From Myxococcales bacterium (lineage in GTDB: Bacteria; Myxococcota_A; Polyangia; Haliangiales; Haliangiaceae): a stretch of 64,000 bases of DNA. Position 1 is the stretch's first letter. Every line of letters begins with the position of its first letter. The stretch lies in the NCBI GenBank assembly GCA_016720595.1, contig JADKKI010000072.1, positions 1-64,000 on the forward strand, in the 5' to 3' direction. Positions 34,417 through 43,325 of the stretch are shown one piece after another. The notes beneath the pieces are model-generated. The model was given only the letters and a program-made list of their open reading frames with translations. It ran no database searches and was not told the DNA's origin. Both the position numbers and the translations under genes were made by a program.

Positions 34417-35264
34417 CCACCACGCGGCTGATGCTCGTGACCCTTGTCGCCGCGTGTGGCAGCACCACGCCGGACTCGCCCACGACCGATGCCAGCGGCG
34501 CGACCGATGGCTCGCCGTCGTCCACGCCCTCGCGCTGCGCGGTGGCAGGGACGCAGATCACGTGCTCGAGCCACAGCCTCGTGATCGGTGGCCGCACCGT
34601 CACCTACGAGCTCCCGAACGCCACGGCCCCTGCGGCGGGATGGCCGCTCGTCGTGTTCTATCAGGGCTCGTTCATCCCCGGCTCGCGCGCCTTCTCGGCG
34701 AGCACGTCGGATTCGTTCGGCCAGTTCGAGCTGACCTCCACCATCAAGGCGCTGCTCGATCGCGGCTATGCGGTGGTGGCGCCCGATGCACAGAGCAACG
34801 GCAGCTTGTACTGGCAGACCAACGTCCCGCCGTACGCGACGAACTGGACCGGCTGTGACGACGACGTGTTCATCGTGCAGCTGATCGCGGCGGCCACCGC
34901 CGGGACGTTCGGGCCGCTCGATCCGACGCGGCGCTACGCGATGGGGATCTCGAGCGGCGGGTTCATGACGAGCCGGATGGCCGTGAGCTACGCCGGGAAG
35001 TTCCGCGCGCTCGCCGTGGCCTCGGGTTCGTACGCCACCTGCGGCGCCACCTGTACCGTGCCCGTGCTGCCCGCAGATCATCCACCCACGCTGTTCCTGC
35101 ACGGCGACCAGGACCCCACCGTCCCGATGTCATCGATGACCCCGTACCGCGACAAGCTCGCTGCCGAGGGCTTCGTGGTGAAGACCGTCATCCACCCGGG
35201 GGCCGGTCACGAGTGGCTGCCCGAGGGCAAGACGGCGATTCCGGACTGGTTCGACGCCCACTGA
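34413..35264 (+). CDS. extracellular polyester depolymerase/feruloyl-esterase-like lipoprotein
   Basis: ATG 34413; lipoprotein signal MTTTRLMLVTLVAACGS. 283 residues with an alpha/beta hydrolase fold: YELPNATAPAAGWPLVVFYQ, nucleophile motif MGISSGGFMTSRMA, acid in LFLHGDQDPTVPM, His in GAGHEWLPEG. This resembles PHB-depolymerase/acetyl-xylan-esterase group (LpqC-like) proteins. Cys pairs (SRCAVAGTQITCSS, YATCGATCTVP) fit an exported enzyme. It would hydrolyse ester polymers or esters at the cell surface; the TetR next to it probably senses a product. Confidence 0.75.
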   Translation: MTTTRLMLVTLVAACGSTTPDSPTTDASGATDGSPSSTPSRCAVAGTQITCSSHSLVIGGRTVTYELPNATAPAAGWPLVVFYQGSFIPGSRAFSASTSDSFGQFELTSTIKALLDRGYAVVAPDAQSNGSLYWQTNVPPYATNWTGCDDDVFIVQLIAAATAGTFGPLDPTRRYAMGISSGGFMTSRMAVSYAGKFRALAVASGSYATCGATCTVPVLPADHPPTLFLHGDQDPTVPMSSMTPYRDKLAAEGFVVKTVIHPGAGHEWLPEGKTAIPDWFDAH

Positions 35265-35336
35265 CGGACCGTGAGATCCACGCGATTCCTGGCCTCCCAC
35301 ACACCCAGCGGCTCGCTCGGGAGGGAAGGTCCGCGT

Positions 35337-35940
35337 ATGAAGCTCACGCACCTCTCGTTCGCCCTCGCCCTCGCCGCCGCCGCGTGCGGCTCGAAGTCCA
35401 AGCCGGCCGCGACCCCCACGCCGGCGCCCGATGCGTCGACGAAGGTCACCGAGCCCGCTCCACCGCCGGTGACCCCGCCCGAGCCTGTGGCGCCCAAGCA
35501 GGCGAAGGCCGAGCTCGCGCCGGCCTCGAAGTCGAAGGTCAAGGGCACGATCGAGTTCAAGGAGGTCGAGGTGGCGTCGAGGTGATCGCGAACGTCGAGG
35601 GCCTCAAGGCCGGTGACCACGCCTATCACGTGCACGAGAAGGGCGACTGCTCGGCTCCCGACGGGACCAGTGCAGGCGGTCACTTCAACCCGAGCAGCCA
35701 CAAGCACGGTCGGCCCGATGGCGACGAGCATCACGAGGGCGACTTCGGCAACCTGACCGCCGGCAAGGACGGCAAGGCGACCAAGACGTTCGTGATGAAG
35801 GGCATCACCATCGCCGATGGCCCGACGTCGATCGTCGGCAAGGGCTTCATCGTTCACGGAAGGCGGACGACTTCCAGACGCAGCCGACCGGGAACGCGGG
35901 CAGCCGCGTCGCGTGCGGCGTGATCCAGCTCGTTCCGTGA
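35337..35940 (+). CDS. sodC: Cu/Zn superoxide dismutase lipoprotein, two frameshifts
   Basis: ATG 35337; lipoprotein signal MKLTHLSFALALAAAACGSK, then a Pro-rich linker. The catalytic domain starts KVKGTIEFKEVEV and continues after a shift near 35570 in GVEVIANVEGLKAGDHAYHV. Copper and zinc ligands are visible in YHVHEKGDCS, AGGHFNPSSHKHG and HHEGDFGNL; GKGFIVHG holds the last copper His. A second shift near 35862 gives ADDFQTQPTGNAGSRVACGV and stop 35938-35940. The disulfide pair is GDCS and VACG. Detoxifies superoxide in the periplasm. All active-site residues are intact, so both breaks are probably sequence errors. Confidence 0.85.
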
Positions 35941-35964
35941 GCCGAGACGCGGCCGGGCGGACGC

Positions 35965-36159
35965 TCAGTGCTGTCCGTCGGCCGCTTCGATCTTCTTGAC
36001 GACGATGGAGATCGTCTCGGCGTCGATCCGAGCGCGACGCATGAGCGCCACCGCACGCGGGATGTCGTCCGCGTCGACCGCGTCGAAGAACTCGTCGACC
36101 ATGCCGATCTCGGCGAGCTGCTCGAGGACGAGCGTGCCTTCGAACTCCGTCTCGTCCAT
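35965..36159 (-). CDS. small acidic hypothetical protein
   Basis: ATG 36159, 64 residues (MDETEFEGTLVLEQLAEIGM ... KKIEAADGQH). Highly acidic, all-helical by composition (DEFFDAVDADDIPRAVALMR, RARIDAETISIVVKKIEAAD), resembling a short helix-hairpin module. Codon use is normal for the region and the frame is clean, so it is probably a real gene. No family known to me. Its neighbours face away from it or converge, so context says nothing. Confidence 0.5.
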   Translation of the reverse strand: MDETEFEGTLVLEQLAEIGMVDEFFDAVDADDIPRAVALMRRARIDAETISIVVKKIEAADGQH

Positions 36160-36315
36160 GGCGAGTTCGAGTATGCCCCGTCACCGGTGCGGTGAGGTTC
36201 GGCTGGGGGCCCCAGGCCTGCATCCCGCGGTCGACAGCCGTGGTCCGAGCCAACCGCTAGCCCTGCGAATCCTGGTCGTGGGAGCCGTGGCTGCGAGCTT
36301 GCAGCTGCCCACTCC

Positions 36316-37439
36316 ATGCCTCACCCGGCCCGCCACCTCGCGCTCGCCGCCTGCTTCGCGCTCACCGGATCGGTCGCGCTCGCGGCGCCGGCCCGCCACG
36401 GTGGGCGGCACGGCGAGGCGAAGAAGGTGACCAAGGCCAAGCCGCGAAAGCACCGCGCCAAGCTCCCGCCACCGGTGGAGCCGATCTCGGTGATCGACGA
36501 GGAGGACACCGAGGACGCCGACGCGACCGAGGCGCGATCGACCGCGCGGATCGCAGGCCGCGGGCACAAGGGATCCCGGAGCGCGCACGCTCGCGAGCAG
36601 GACGACCGCGAGAGCGACGACGCGGACGACAAGGCCGACGATACGGCGGGCGACCGAGTCGCGTTCCAGTCGCGGGACACCGGCGCCGACGAGGTCGACG
36701 ACGCGGAAGACGATGACGACACGGAGATCTCCGCCGCCCCGGCGAAGCTCCACAAGGCCGGTCGGGCGCGGGCGAAGGACTGGCACGTCGCGATCGGGCC
36801 GTACCTGTGGGCGTCGTCGGTGGACGCCAACATCAGCCTCGGCCCCGCGAGCGTGGGATCGGGCGTCGACTTCATCCAGCTCGAGCGCCACGCTCGCTAC
36901 GGCGCCGAAGTCCTCGCCGAGGCTCGCTATCGCAGGTTCTCGCTCACCGGCGACCTGATGTACGGCGTGGTCGCGGTCGACGGCGCCACCACGGTCGGGC
37001 CCCTCATGGTCTCGCTCGACGGCACGGCGAGCAGCCTGCTCGTCGAAGGTGCGGCCGGCTACATGGTGGTCGGGGGAGAGCACTCCCTGCTCTCGCTCGA
37101 GGCGCGCGGCGGCGTTCGCTACCAGCGGACCGCGATCGCCGGCACGGTCGGCCTGGGCGGCGCCGACGTGGCGTCGATGGAGCAGGTCAACTCCGCGGCA
37201 GACGCAGTGGCGGGCGCTCGCGCGTTCCTGCGCCCGTCGAGCCGGTTCTATCTCTCGGGCAGCTTCGACCTCGGCGTGTTCGGGGACTCGACGACCACGT
37301 GGTCGGCCTCGGCCGATGCGAGCGTTCACATCACCTCGCGCGTCTTGCTGTCGCTCGGCTGGCGGACGCTCACGATGGAGCGCGCGAACGTCTCGATCGT
37401 GATGCACGGCCCGCGCGCGCGGTTCAGCTGGTGTTCTGA
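36316..37439 (+). CDS. outer-membrane beta-barrel protein
   Basis: ATG 36316; signal MPHPARHLALAACFALTGSV...ALA. Residues 25-150 are a long charged disordered segment (Lys/Arg then Asp/Glu-rich: KADDTAGD, DDAEDDDDTEI). From ~155 a beta-barrel: WHVAIGPYLWASSVDANISL, RRFSLTGDLMYGVVAVDG, SLLSLEARGGVRYQRTA, SRFYLSGSFDLGVFGDST, RVLLSLGWRTLTMER. The strict frame runs to 37587, but a one-base shift near 37425 ends it as RAVQLVF at TGA 37437-37439. That gives the C-terminal Phe expected for BAM insertion, so I prefer that end. Substrate unknown. Confidence 0.65.
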
Positions 37440-37462
37440 GCGCTGTTGTTCGGTGGTACGCG

Positions 37463-37493
37463 AGCCGGCGCCAGGGATGGTCGCCGGCTTCTT
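37463..37493 (+). terminator. candidate rho-independent terminator
   Basis: AGCCGGCG (37463-37470), 11 nt loop, CGCCGGCT (37482-37489), followed by TCTT. Perfect 8 bp stem 23 nt after the barrel gene. Confidence 0.45.
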
Positions 37494-37683
37494 CACGTCA
37501 TACGACCGGCAAAGTGGCTTCCCCAACCTTGTCTACTGGGGCTGCGATCGAGCGCACGGGCGGGGGCCAACGAGTGCGCTCTCGTGAGGATCGCGTGTGC
37601 TAGCTCCGCGGAACTCCAGCGTGATCGCGAGATGCGCGATCTGCGCGCGGAGCGTGGCCTTGGGTTTGCTCAGTCGATGAGTC

Positions 37684-39327
37684 ATGCGCCACGCCCAGGC
37701 CGTCTCGAGATCTGCTGCCCTTCTCTTGCTCTTCACCGTCGTCGCCTGCGTGGGCGCGATGCCCCCTCCGCCGGAGCTCCGGGTGACGTCTCCGCAGCGC
37801 GGCATGATCCAGGGCGGGGCAGGGCAGATCACGGTCACCGGCACCACGCAGCCGGGGCCCGACGGTGCGGCCGTCATCAAGGTCACGGTCAACAAGGTGC
37901 CGGCGAAGCTGGCGGCCGATGGCTCGTTCACTGCCATCGTCGACGTCCCGGCCGGCGCGACGCTCCTCGAGACCATCGCGTTCTCCGACGCTGGTGGCTC
38001 GGCGACCGACGCGCGCGCGGTGCACGCCGGAGAGCTTCGCCCGGTCGGTACCAACATCGATCGCGCCGTCACGGCCTCGCTGTCCGCGGATGCGTTCGCG
38101 CGACTGTCGGCGGCGGCCGGGCCGATCCTCAAGGCCACGAACTTCTCGACGCTGCTCGCGCCGCTGCAGCCGATGGCCAACCTCGGCGACAGCATCGCGA
38201 ATCTCAAGCTCTCGATCTCCCGGCTCACGCTCGGTGACGCCAAGATCACGTTGACCCCCGTGGACGGAGGGCTGGAGTTCTCCGCGCAGCTCGATGGGCT
38301 CAGCGTCGGCGCGAACGCCGCCTATGGCGGCACGCTGGTCCCCGACGGCGCGACGGCGGTGAGCGTCACGGCCGACCGGATCACGATCGCGGGAACGCTG
38401 GTGGTGACTCCGTCGGGCACGGCCGGCTTCACCACCAAGATCACCTCTCCCACGGTACGCACCACCGCGCTGAAGCTCCAGGCCTCCGGCCTCGCCGGGC
38501 AGGTCCTGGATCTGCTGAACACGAACCTCAGCTCGACGATCCAGAGCGTGACCACGCGCGCCGCCGAGCGCGCGCTCGAACCCCTGATCAACGCGGCGCT
38601 CGGCGCACTCGCGGGCCCACAGCGGATCGACGTGCTCGGCAAGCGGCTCGATCTCCAGGCCTCGCCGAGCGCGATCACGTTCAGCCGCGAGGGGGCGCTC
38701 GTGACGATGAACGTCCAGGCCAAGATCGCAGGCAGCGAGACGAGCCCGGGCTACATCTTCACGCCGAACGGCACCCCGACGATGAACGTCGGCAACGGCA
38801 TCCAGCTCGGCCTGGCCGATGATCTGATCAACGAGCTGCTCGCCGAGGTCCACGCGCTCGGCCTGCTCGATCTCCACCTCGAACAGAACTTCGGCCTGTT
38901 CGACACGGCCGACATCAAGCTGTCGTTGCCGCCGATGGTCAGCGCCAACCACGGCGACAGCACGATGCGCCTCGTGCTCGGCGACATGATCGCCACGCTG
39001 TCGAACAAGGGCAAGCAGGTCATCAGCGCCGCGGTCAACGCGGAGGTCGACCTCGAGATCGAGCGGGGAACGCAGGCCCAGGAGATCGCCCTCCAGTTCG
39101 GCAAGGTCCACGTGTTCCTCAACGTCCTCGGTGACCCCGCGGATCCCGAGGCCGTCGGAGGCGAGGACATCTCGGGCGCGGCGGCCGCCGGGATCGGCCT
39201 CCAGCTCGATTCGCTCAGCCAGTTCCTGATCACGGTGCCGGTGCCCTCGGTGGCCGGCGTCTCGCTCGATAGCCTCGCGCTCCGCGCCGACAGCGGCTAC
39301 GTGCTGGTATCGGGCAAGGTCCACTGA
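37684..39327 (+). CDS. large lipoprotein, N-terminal Ig-like domain
   Basis: ATG 37684, 547 residues. Signal MRHAQAVSRSAALLLLFTVV with lipobox VVAC. Residues 30-115 look like a bacterial Ig/glucodextranase-B-like domain (VTSPQRGMIQGGAGQITVTG, VPAKLAADGSFTAIVDVPAG). The remainder alternates amphipathic strands and helices (SIANLKLSISRLTLGDAKIT, IQSVTTRAAERALEPLINAA, FGLFDTADIKLSLPPMVSAN) in a pattern like lipid-binding TULIP/BPI folds; that is a guess. The upstream gap 37440-37683 holds the terminator above and nothing else clear. Confidence 0.65.
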   Translation: MRHAQAVSRSAALLLLFTVVACVGAMPPPPELRVTSPQRGMIQGGAGQITVTGTTQPGPDGAAVIKVTVNKVPAKLAADGSFTAIVDVPAGATLLETIAFSDAGGSATDARAVHAGELRPVGTNIDRAVTASLSADAFARLSAAAGPILKATNFSTLLAPLQPMANLGDSIANLKLSISRLTLGDAKITLTPVDGGLEFSAQLDGLSVGANAAYGGTLVPDGATAVSVTADRITIAGTLVVTPSGTAGFTTKITSPTVRTTALKLQASGLAGQVLDLLNTNLSSTIQSVTTRAAERALEPLINAALGALAGPQRIDVLGKRLDLQASPSAITFSREGALVTMNVQAKIAGSETSPGYIFTPNGTPTMNVGNGIQLGLADDLINELLAEVHALGLLDLHLEQNFGLFDTADIKLSLPPMVSANHGDSTMRLVLGDMIATLSNKGKQVISAAVNAEVDLEIERGTQAQEIALQFGKVHVFLNVLGDPADPEAVGGEDISGAAAAGIGLQLDSLSQFLITVPVPSVAGVSLDSLALRADSGYVLVSGKVH

Positions 39328-39343
39328 CCGCGCTGGCGGTCAG
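39324..39343. terminator. bidirectional hairpin between convergent genes
   Basis: CTGACCGC-GCTG-GCGGTCAG, a perfect 8 bp stem and 4 nt loop that includes the stop codon of the left gene; the right gene ends 29 bp away on the other strand. It could terminate both transcripts. Confidence 0.45.
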
Positions 39344-39371
39344 GCCTCGCCGCGCTTCTCGACGAGCGATC

Positions 39372-40001
39372 TCAGGTCGCGAGCGGACGGACCTCGGAGG
39401 AGGCGAAGTCCGCCCCGAGCTCGACGGTCAGCCCCTCGGACACCCAGTCGATCCTCGTACGCCCGGATGGATCGCGATGGATCTCGGCCTTGCTGCTCGG
39501 CGCCGCGAACATCGGGAACGGACGGCCGATCGGTCGGTCGTCGACGAACACCAGACCCTCTCCGCCGCGCCCGGCGATCACGACGTTGCGCCCGGAGATC
39601 GTGACCGCGGCGCGCGACTCCGACACCGGCGCCTCGATCGTCTCGAGCGCTGCGAACGGCAGCTCGGGCATGGCGGCCGCGTGCTCGAGGCTACGCAGCA
39701 GCCGATCGAGATCGCGCCCCACCTCCGCGATCTCCGCCGCCGCGGGCGCTTGCTCCCGATCCTCCGCGACCGCGAACCGGCGGGTGAGGCGCTCGGCGAG
39801 GGTGGCGTCGACGATGTGACGCGTCACGAGCTCGGCGATGCCCGCAGCCACGTCGTCGGTCTCGACCTGCTCGAACACGAGGTCGCTCGCGAGGTGCGTG
39901 GCCCGGCGCAGCGCCAGCGAGGTGGCGCTCGCGTCGCCCTTCGCGAGGGCGGAGCGCACCTTGCGCAGCTGGCGGCCGAGTTGATCGTAACGTCCTGACA
40001 C
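39372..40001 (-). CDS. hypothetical cytoplasmic protein
   Basis: GTG 40001, 209 residues (MSGRYDQLGRQLRKVRSALA). The N-terminal half is helical (ATSLALRRATHLASDLVFEQ, AELVTRHIVDATLAERLTRR). The C-terminal half is a compact beta region (AAVTISGRNVVIAGRGGEGL, FVDDRPIGRPFPM, DPSGRTRIDWVSEGLTVELG). No signal, no helix, no known motif. It has its own leaderless-type promoter. Confidence 0.6.
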   Translation of the reverse strand: MSGRYDQLGRQLRKVRSALAKGDASATSLALRRATHLASDLVFEQVETDDVAAGIAELVTRHIVDATLAERLTRRFAVAEDREQAPAAAEIAEVGRDLDRLLRSLEHAAAMPELPFAALETIEAPVSESRAAVTISGRNVVIAGRGGEGLVFVDDRPIGRPFPMFAAPSSKAEIHRDPSGRTRIDWVSEGLTVELGADFASSEVRPLAT

Positions 40002-40007
40002 GGCGCT

Positions 40008-40013
40008 AGCTTA
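40008..40013 (-). promoter_or_regulatory. candidate -10 box, leaderless start
   Basis: TAAGCT on the minus strand ends 6 nt before the GTG at 40001. Confidence 0.4.
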
Positions 40014-40070
40014 GCGAGTTCGCCTGGGCCCCGGGGACTCCCTCAACCTGAATCGGCCGAGGCGCGCGGC

Positions 40071-41069
40071 CTACGTCGCGCGCGCCTCGATCAGCGAGAA
40101 CGGCGAGTGCGTCCGCACCACCTGGTGGACCGTGAGGCCCGCGGCGGCGAGCAGCGCCGTCATCTCGGCTTGGGTGCGCTCGCGACCGGGCGTCAGCACG
40201 AGCATGTTGAGATCGAGCAGGATGGCGGGGGAGGGTGAGCCGTCGTCCGGGATCAGCATCTCGACGATCGCGACCGTGGCGCCCTTCGCCATCGCGGTGC
40301 GGACGTTGCCGAGGATCTGCTTGCAGCGCGCGTCGTCCCAATCGTGGAGGATGTGCTTCAGCAGATAGAGATCGCCGCCGGCCGGCACGCTCGCGAAGAA
40401 GTCCCCTCCGACCAGCTCGGTGCGTGGGATCGGAGCCGCGGTGGCGAGCACGTTCGGCAGATCGAACAGCACACCGCGCGCTTCGGGGCGGGCGGAGAGC
40501 ACCCAGCGGAGGAACGCACCCTGCGACCCGCCGACATCCACGACGGTGGTCGCTGCGGGCGGGGTCCACGCTTGCGACACGGCGCCGATCGCGCCCATCG
40601 AGAGGCTGGTCATCCCCTCGGCGAAGACCTTCCCCTCGTCGGGGTTTGCCGCGTAGTACTGGAACAGGTCCATGCCGAGCGCCTCGGTGGCGAGCGATTG
40701 CCCCCGTCGCACGCACTCGTCGAGCCGCATCCACGGCAGCCAGTGGCCCGGACCGGTCTCGGTGTCGAGCAACGCGCGCATCGACTTCGGGTGGTCGCTG
40801 CGTAGCAGGTCGCCGACCTCGGTCAGCGCGAACGTGCGCGGCTTGACCTCGGAGACCAGGCCGAGCATCGCGGCGGCGCGGAGGAGCCGAGCGACCCCGT
40901 CGGGGGAGGCGCTGATGCGCTCCGCGATCGCACCGGGCGTCGTCGCTCCGGCGGCGATCTGGTCGCAGATTCGGAGGCGCGCGAGGGTTCCAGCAGCCAT
41001 GCCGGCCCACATCGAGGAGACGAGGTGCATCACCTGGGCGGGAGGAGGAGGAGAGGCGTCGTGGGTCAT
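40071..41069 (-). CDS. SAM-dependent O-methyltransferase (family 2)
   Basis: ATG 41069, 332 residues, normal for the caffeate/acetylserotonin O-methyltransferase family. N-terminal dimerisation/winged-helix domain (LARLRICDQIAAGATTPGAI, ISASPDGVARLLRAAAMLGL, TFALTEVGDLLRSD). SAM motif I is TTVVDVGGSQGAFLRWVL, then GVLFDLPNVLA and the catalytic-His region LLKHILHDWDDARCKQIL. Methylates a hydroxyl on a small aromatic or polyketide-like substrate; none can be named. Divergent from a LysR regulator with which it shares an 83 bp control region, so that regulator is likely its activator. Confidence 0.85.
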   Translation of the reverse strand: MTHDASPPPPAQVMHLVSSMWAGMAAGTLARLRICDQIAAGATTPGAIAERISASPDGVARLLRAAAMLGLVSEVKPRTFALTEVGDLLRSDHPKSMRALLDTETGPGHWLPWMRLDECVRRGQSLATEALGMDLFQYYAANPDEGKVFAEGMTSLSMGAIGAVSQAWTPPAATTVVDVGGSQGAFLRWVLSARPEARGVLFDLPNVLATAAPIPRTELVGGDFFASVPAGGDLYLLKHILHDWDDARCKQILGNVRTAMAKGATVAIVEMLIPDDGSPSPAILLDLNMLVLTPGRERTQAEMTALLAAAGLTVHQVVRTHSPFSLIEARAT

Positions 41070-41075
41070 GTCGCC

Positions 41076-41081
41076 ATCCTA
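41076..41081 (-). promoter_or_regulatory. candidate -10 box of methyltransferase gene
   Basis: TAGGAT on the minus strand ends 6 nt before the ATG at 41069. Confidence 0.45.
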
Positions 41082-41113
41082 CGGGCGACCCGGCGCCGCC
41101 CGGTGCGGCGTTA

Positions 41114-41132
41114 TTGCAGTAGGCAGATGCAA
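41114..41132. promoter_or_regulatory. LysR-type binding site
   Basis: TTGCA-N9-TGCAA, a dyad with T-N-A ends, centred between the two divergent starts; it fits the T-N11-A type site bound by LysR regulators. Confidence 0.5.
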
Positions 41133-41140
41133 AAGCGCAG

Positions 41141-41146
41141 TATCCT
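41141..41146 (+). promoter_or_regulatory. candidate -10 box of lysR gene
   Basis: TATCCT ends 6 nt before the ATG at 41153, directly beside the dyad, allowing autorepression. Confidence 0.45.
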
Positions 41147-41152
41147 GTCGGG

Positions 41153-42049
41153 ATGCAACGGCTGTCGTGGGATGACCTCGAGCTGGTGCTCGCGATCGCG
41201 CGCTCGAAGACGATCCGCAAGACCGCGGCCACGCTCGGGATCGACGCCACCACCGTCGGCCGTCGGCTCGCCGCGATCCACGCGCGCGTCGGGTTCGCGC
41301 TGTTCGAGCGCAACGCCGGTGGGCTGGCGATGACGCCCGCCGCACGGACGATGGTGCACGAGCTCGAGCTGATGGAGGCGGCGTCGATGGCGGTGGAGCG
41401 CACGCTGGTGGCCGCGGCCGAGCCGGTGCAGGGCCGCGTACGGATCGCGACCAGCGAATCGTTCGCGATGTACTGGATGCTCCCCGATCTGGCGGCTCTG
41501 CGTGCGGAGCTGCCAGGCATCGAGCTCGAGCTGGTGGCGTCGCACGGGATCGCAGATCTGCGCCGTCGCGAGGCGGATATCGCCGTGCGGTTCGTGCGCT
41601 CCGAGAGCGACGACCTGCGTAGCCGTCGGATCGGAGCGTTGCGCTGGTCGATCTACGGCTCGCGGTCGTACCTGCGCGGCCGGGCGCATCGACCCGATCC
41701 CCAGCGCGGGTTCGAGAGCGAGCGGGTCATCAAGTGGGGTGGTGGCCCGCTCCGGCAAAGCATCCAGACGTGGATGGATGCACACGCATCGCGCGCGGAG
41801 GTCACCCTGGTCGCCGCGCACCTCCACGTGATCATGGAGGCGTGCGCCGCAGGGCATGGCCTCGCCGCGCTACCGGGATGCCTCGCGCTGGCGCGTGGCC
41901 TCGAGCGAGCGATCGATCACTCGATCGACGAGACCGAGCTGTGGCTGGTGGTCCACAAGGATCTGCGGAAGGTGCCGCGCGTGCGGGCCGTGGCGGATCG
42001 GTTGGCGTCGCGGATCGTCGCGGCGGCCGAGCGGCTGCGCGCGATCTGA
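41153..42049 (+). CDS. LysR-family transcriptional regulator
   Basis: ATG 41153, 298 residues. HTH: LELVLAIARSKTIRKTAATL then GIDATTVGRRLAAIHARVGF and LFERNAGGLAMTPAARTMVH. The effector domain has VQGRVRIATSESFAMYWMLP, IELELVASHGIADLRRREAD, IAVRFVRSE and LHVIMEACAAGHGLAALPGC. This is the LysR subgroup often acting on a divergent single gene; the neighbour is the O-methyltransferase. No inducer can be inferred. Confidence 0.85.
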   Translation: MQRLSWDDLELVLAIARSKTIRKTAATLGIDATTVGRRLAAIHARVGFALFERNAGGLAMTPAARTMVHELELMEAASMAVERTLVAAAEPVQGRVRIATSESFAMYWMLPDLAALRAELPGIELELVASHGIADLRRREADIAVRFVRSESDDLRSRRIGALRWSIYGSRSYLRGRAHRPDPQRGFESERVIKWGGGPLRQSIQTWMDAHASRAEVTLVAAHLHVIMEACAAGHGLAALPGCLALARGLERAIDHSIDETELWLVVHKDLRKVPRVRAVADRLASRIVAAAERLRAI

Positions 42050-42156
42050 GTCGAACGATTCGGCTCGAACAACCGTCGTGCGATTCGCCGTGTGGTGGGC
42101 CATGTCGGACGAATCGCCTGTCCACCCGGTCGCGGAGTAGCATCGACGCACCGCTC

Positions 42157-42684
42157 ATGAACGCCACGCCGACGGGATCCCGGTTTCGCCTCGCTCCGAT
42201 GTCGACCGTGATGGCGACCTTCACGGTGATCGGTCTGTTCATCCCGCTCGCCTTCGTGGTCCCCCTCTGGGTTGGTCCGCCGCCCCTCCGGATCGTCATG
42301 GGCAGCGTCGTCGCGTTGATCGTCGTGATGTATGCCGCGATCTGGCTGTGGATGCGGCCGTCTGCATTTGTCGTCACGGCCGACCAGCTCGAGCTGGTGT
42401 GGCCGGTGCGCCGGCGAAGCATCGCGCGCGCCGACATCGTGCGCGTGCGCAAGCTGGCGATCGGAGACCTCAAGGCGGAGCTCGGCTACATGCTGCGGGT
42501 CGGAGCGGGTGGGCTGTGGGGCGGGTTCGGCCTCGCGAAGACCGCGCTCGGCTACATGGAGCTCTGGGTCTCGCGTACGGATTGGATCGTCTGGATCGAG
42601 TGCCGCGATCGACGCTCGCTCCTCGTGACTCCCGAGGATCCCGATCGCTTCGTCGAGCTCCTCGCTCGGATCGACGTGGGCTAG
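42157..42684 (+). CDS. PH-domain-like membrane protein
   Basis: ATG 42157, 175 residues. Two membrane helices at the N-terminus (MATFTVIGLFIPLAFVVPLW, IVMGSVVALIVVMYAAIWLW), then a cytoplasmic beta domain: FVVTADQLELVWPVRRRSIA, DIVRVRKLAIGDLKAELGYM, ELWVSRTDWIVWIECRDRRS, LVTPEDPDRFVELLARID. The arrangement matches bacterial PH-domain (bPH2-like/DUF) proteins; function unknown. TAGCAT at 42138-42143 is 13 nt before the start and may be its -10 box. Confidence 0.65.
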   Translation: MNATPTGSRFRLAPMSTVMATFTVIGLFIPLAFVVPLWVGPPPLRIVMGSVVALIVVMYAAIWLWMRPSAFVVTADQLELVWPVRRRSIARADIVRVRKLAIGDLKAELGYMLRVGAGGLWGGFGLAKTALGYMELWVSRTDWIVWIECRDRRSLLVTPEDPDRFVELLARIDVG

Positions 42685-42738
42685 AGGCATCGACCGGGCG
42701 CTCGCGCAAGATTTGCCGGCCGCGGGCCACCTTCCCGC

Positions 42739-43308
42739 GTGACATCCACCCAGGACCAACGAAACACTACGGTCGTGACCCTGGCGGTTCGCCCAAGCTT
42801 CTCGGTCGACCTCCCGATTCCAAGTCGTCGGGCGATCGAACGTCTCCATGCGCAGCTGACGGCCGGCGCTCAGCAGGTGCGGCGCGCGCGTGTGCCGGGT
42901 GGCGGTCGAGACCTGTCCGCTCGTGACCGCGACCACCTCGTGCTGACCGTGCCTGCGGCTCAGCAACGCCTGTGGTCCCCGTGGCTGACGATCGACATCA
43001 CGCCGCGTGATGGGGGCTCGCACCTGTTCGCCCGGTTCAGTCCGCACCCGTCGGTGTGGACGGGCTTCGCGTTCGGCTACCTGACGTTCGGCGTGGTGCT
43101 GTTGTTCTCGCTGATCTTCGCGGGCGCACACGCGATGGTCGGGGGCGAGCTGTGGCCGTTCCAGGTCTCCGCTGGTGCGCTGCTCGTCCTCGGCGCGATG
43201 TGGGGCGCGTCGCGCGTGGGTCAGCAGCTCGCGCGCGGGCAGATGACCACGCTGCGCCACGAGCTCGAACGAGCGATCGAGACATGCAAGGCCACGGGGG
43301 AGACCTGA
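42739..43308 (+). CDS. hypothetical membrane protein
   Basis: GTG 42739, 189 residues. A soluble N-terminal region (FSVDLPIPSRRAIERLHAQL, WLTIDITPRDGGSHLFARFS) precedes two helices: WTGFAFGYLTFGVVLLFSLI and VSAGALLVLGAMWGASRVGQ. A C-terminal amphipathic helix follows (LARGQMTTLRHELERAIETC). No family recognised; topology suggests the first ~100 residues face the cytoplasm. Confidence 0.6.
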   Translation: MTSTQDQRNTTVVTLAVRPSFSVDLPIPSRRAIERLHAQLTAGAQQVRRARVPGGGRDLSARDRDHLVLTVPAAQQRLWSPWLTIDITPRDGGSHLFARFSPHPSVWTGFAFGYLTFGVVLLFSLIFAGAHAMVGGELWPFQVSAGALLVLGAMWGASRVGQQLARGQMTTLRHELERAIETCKATGET

Positions 43309-43313
43309 CGCGC

Positions 43314-43319
43314 TACCAT
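43314..43319 (+). promoter_or_regulatory. candidate -10 box, leaderless start
   Basis: TACCAT ends 6 nt before the ATG at 43326, within 18 bp of the previous stop. Confidence 0.45.
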
Positions 43320-43325
43320 CGCGTC

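Noticed and set aside
37533..38249. Minus-strand ORF opposite the large lipoprotein
   Set aside because: Antisense shadow of 37684-39327 with poor protein-like features.
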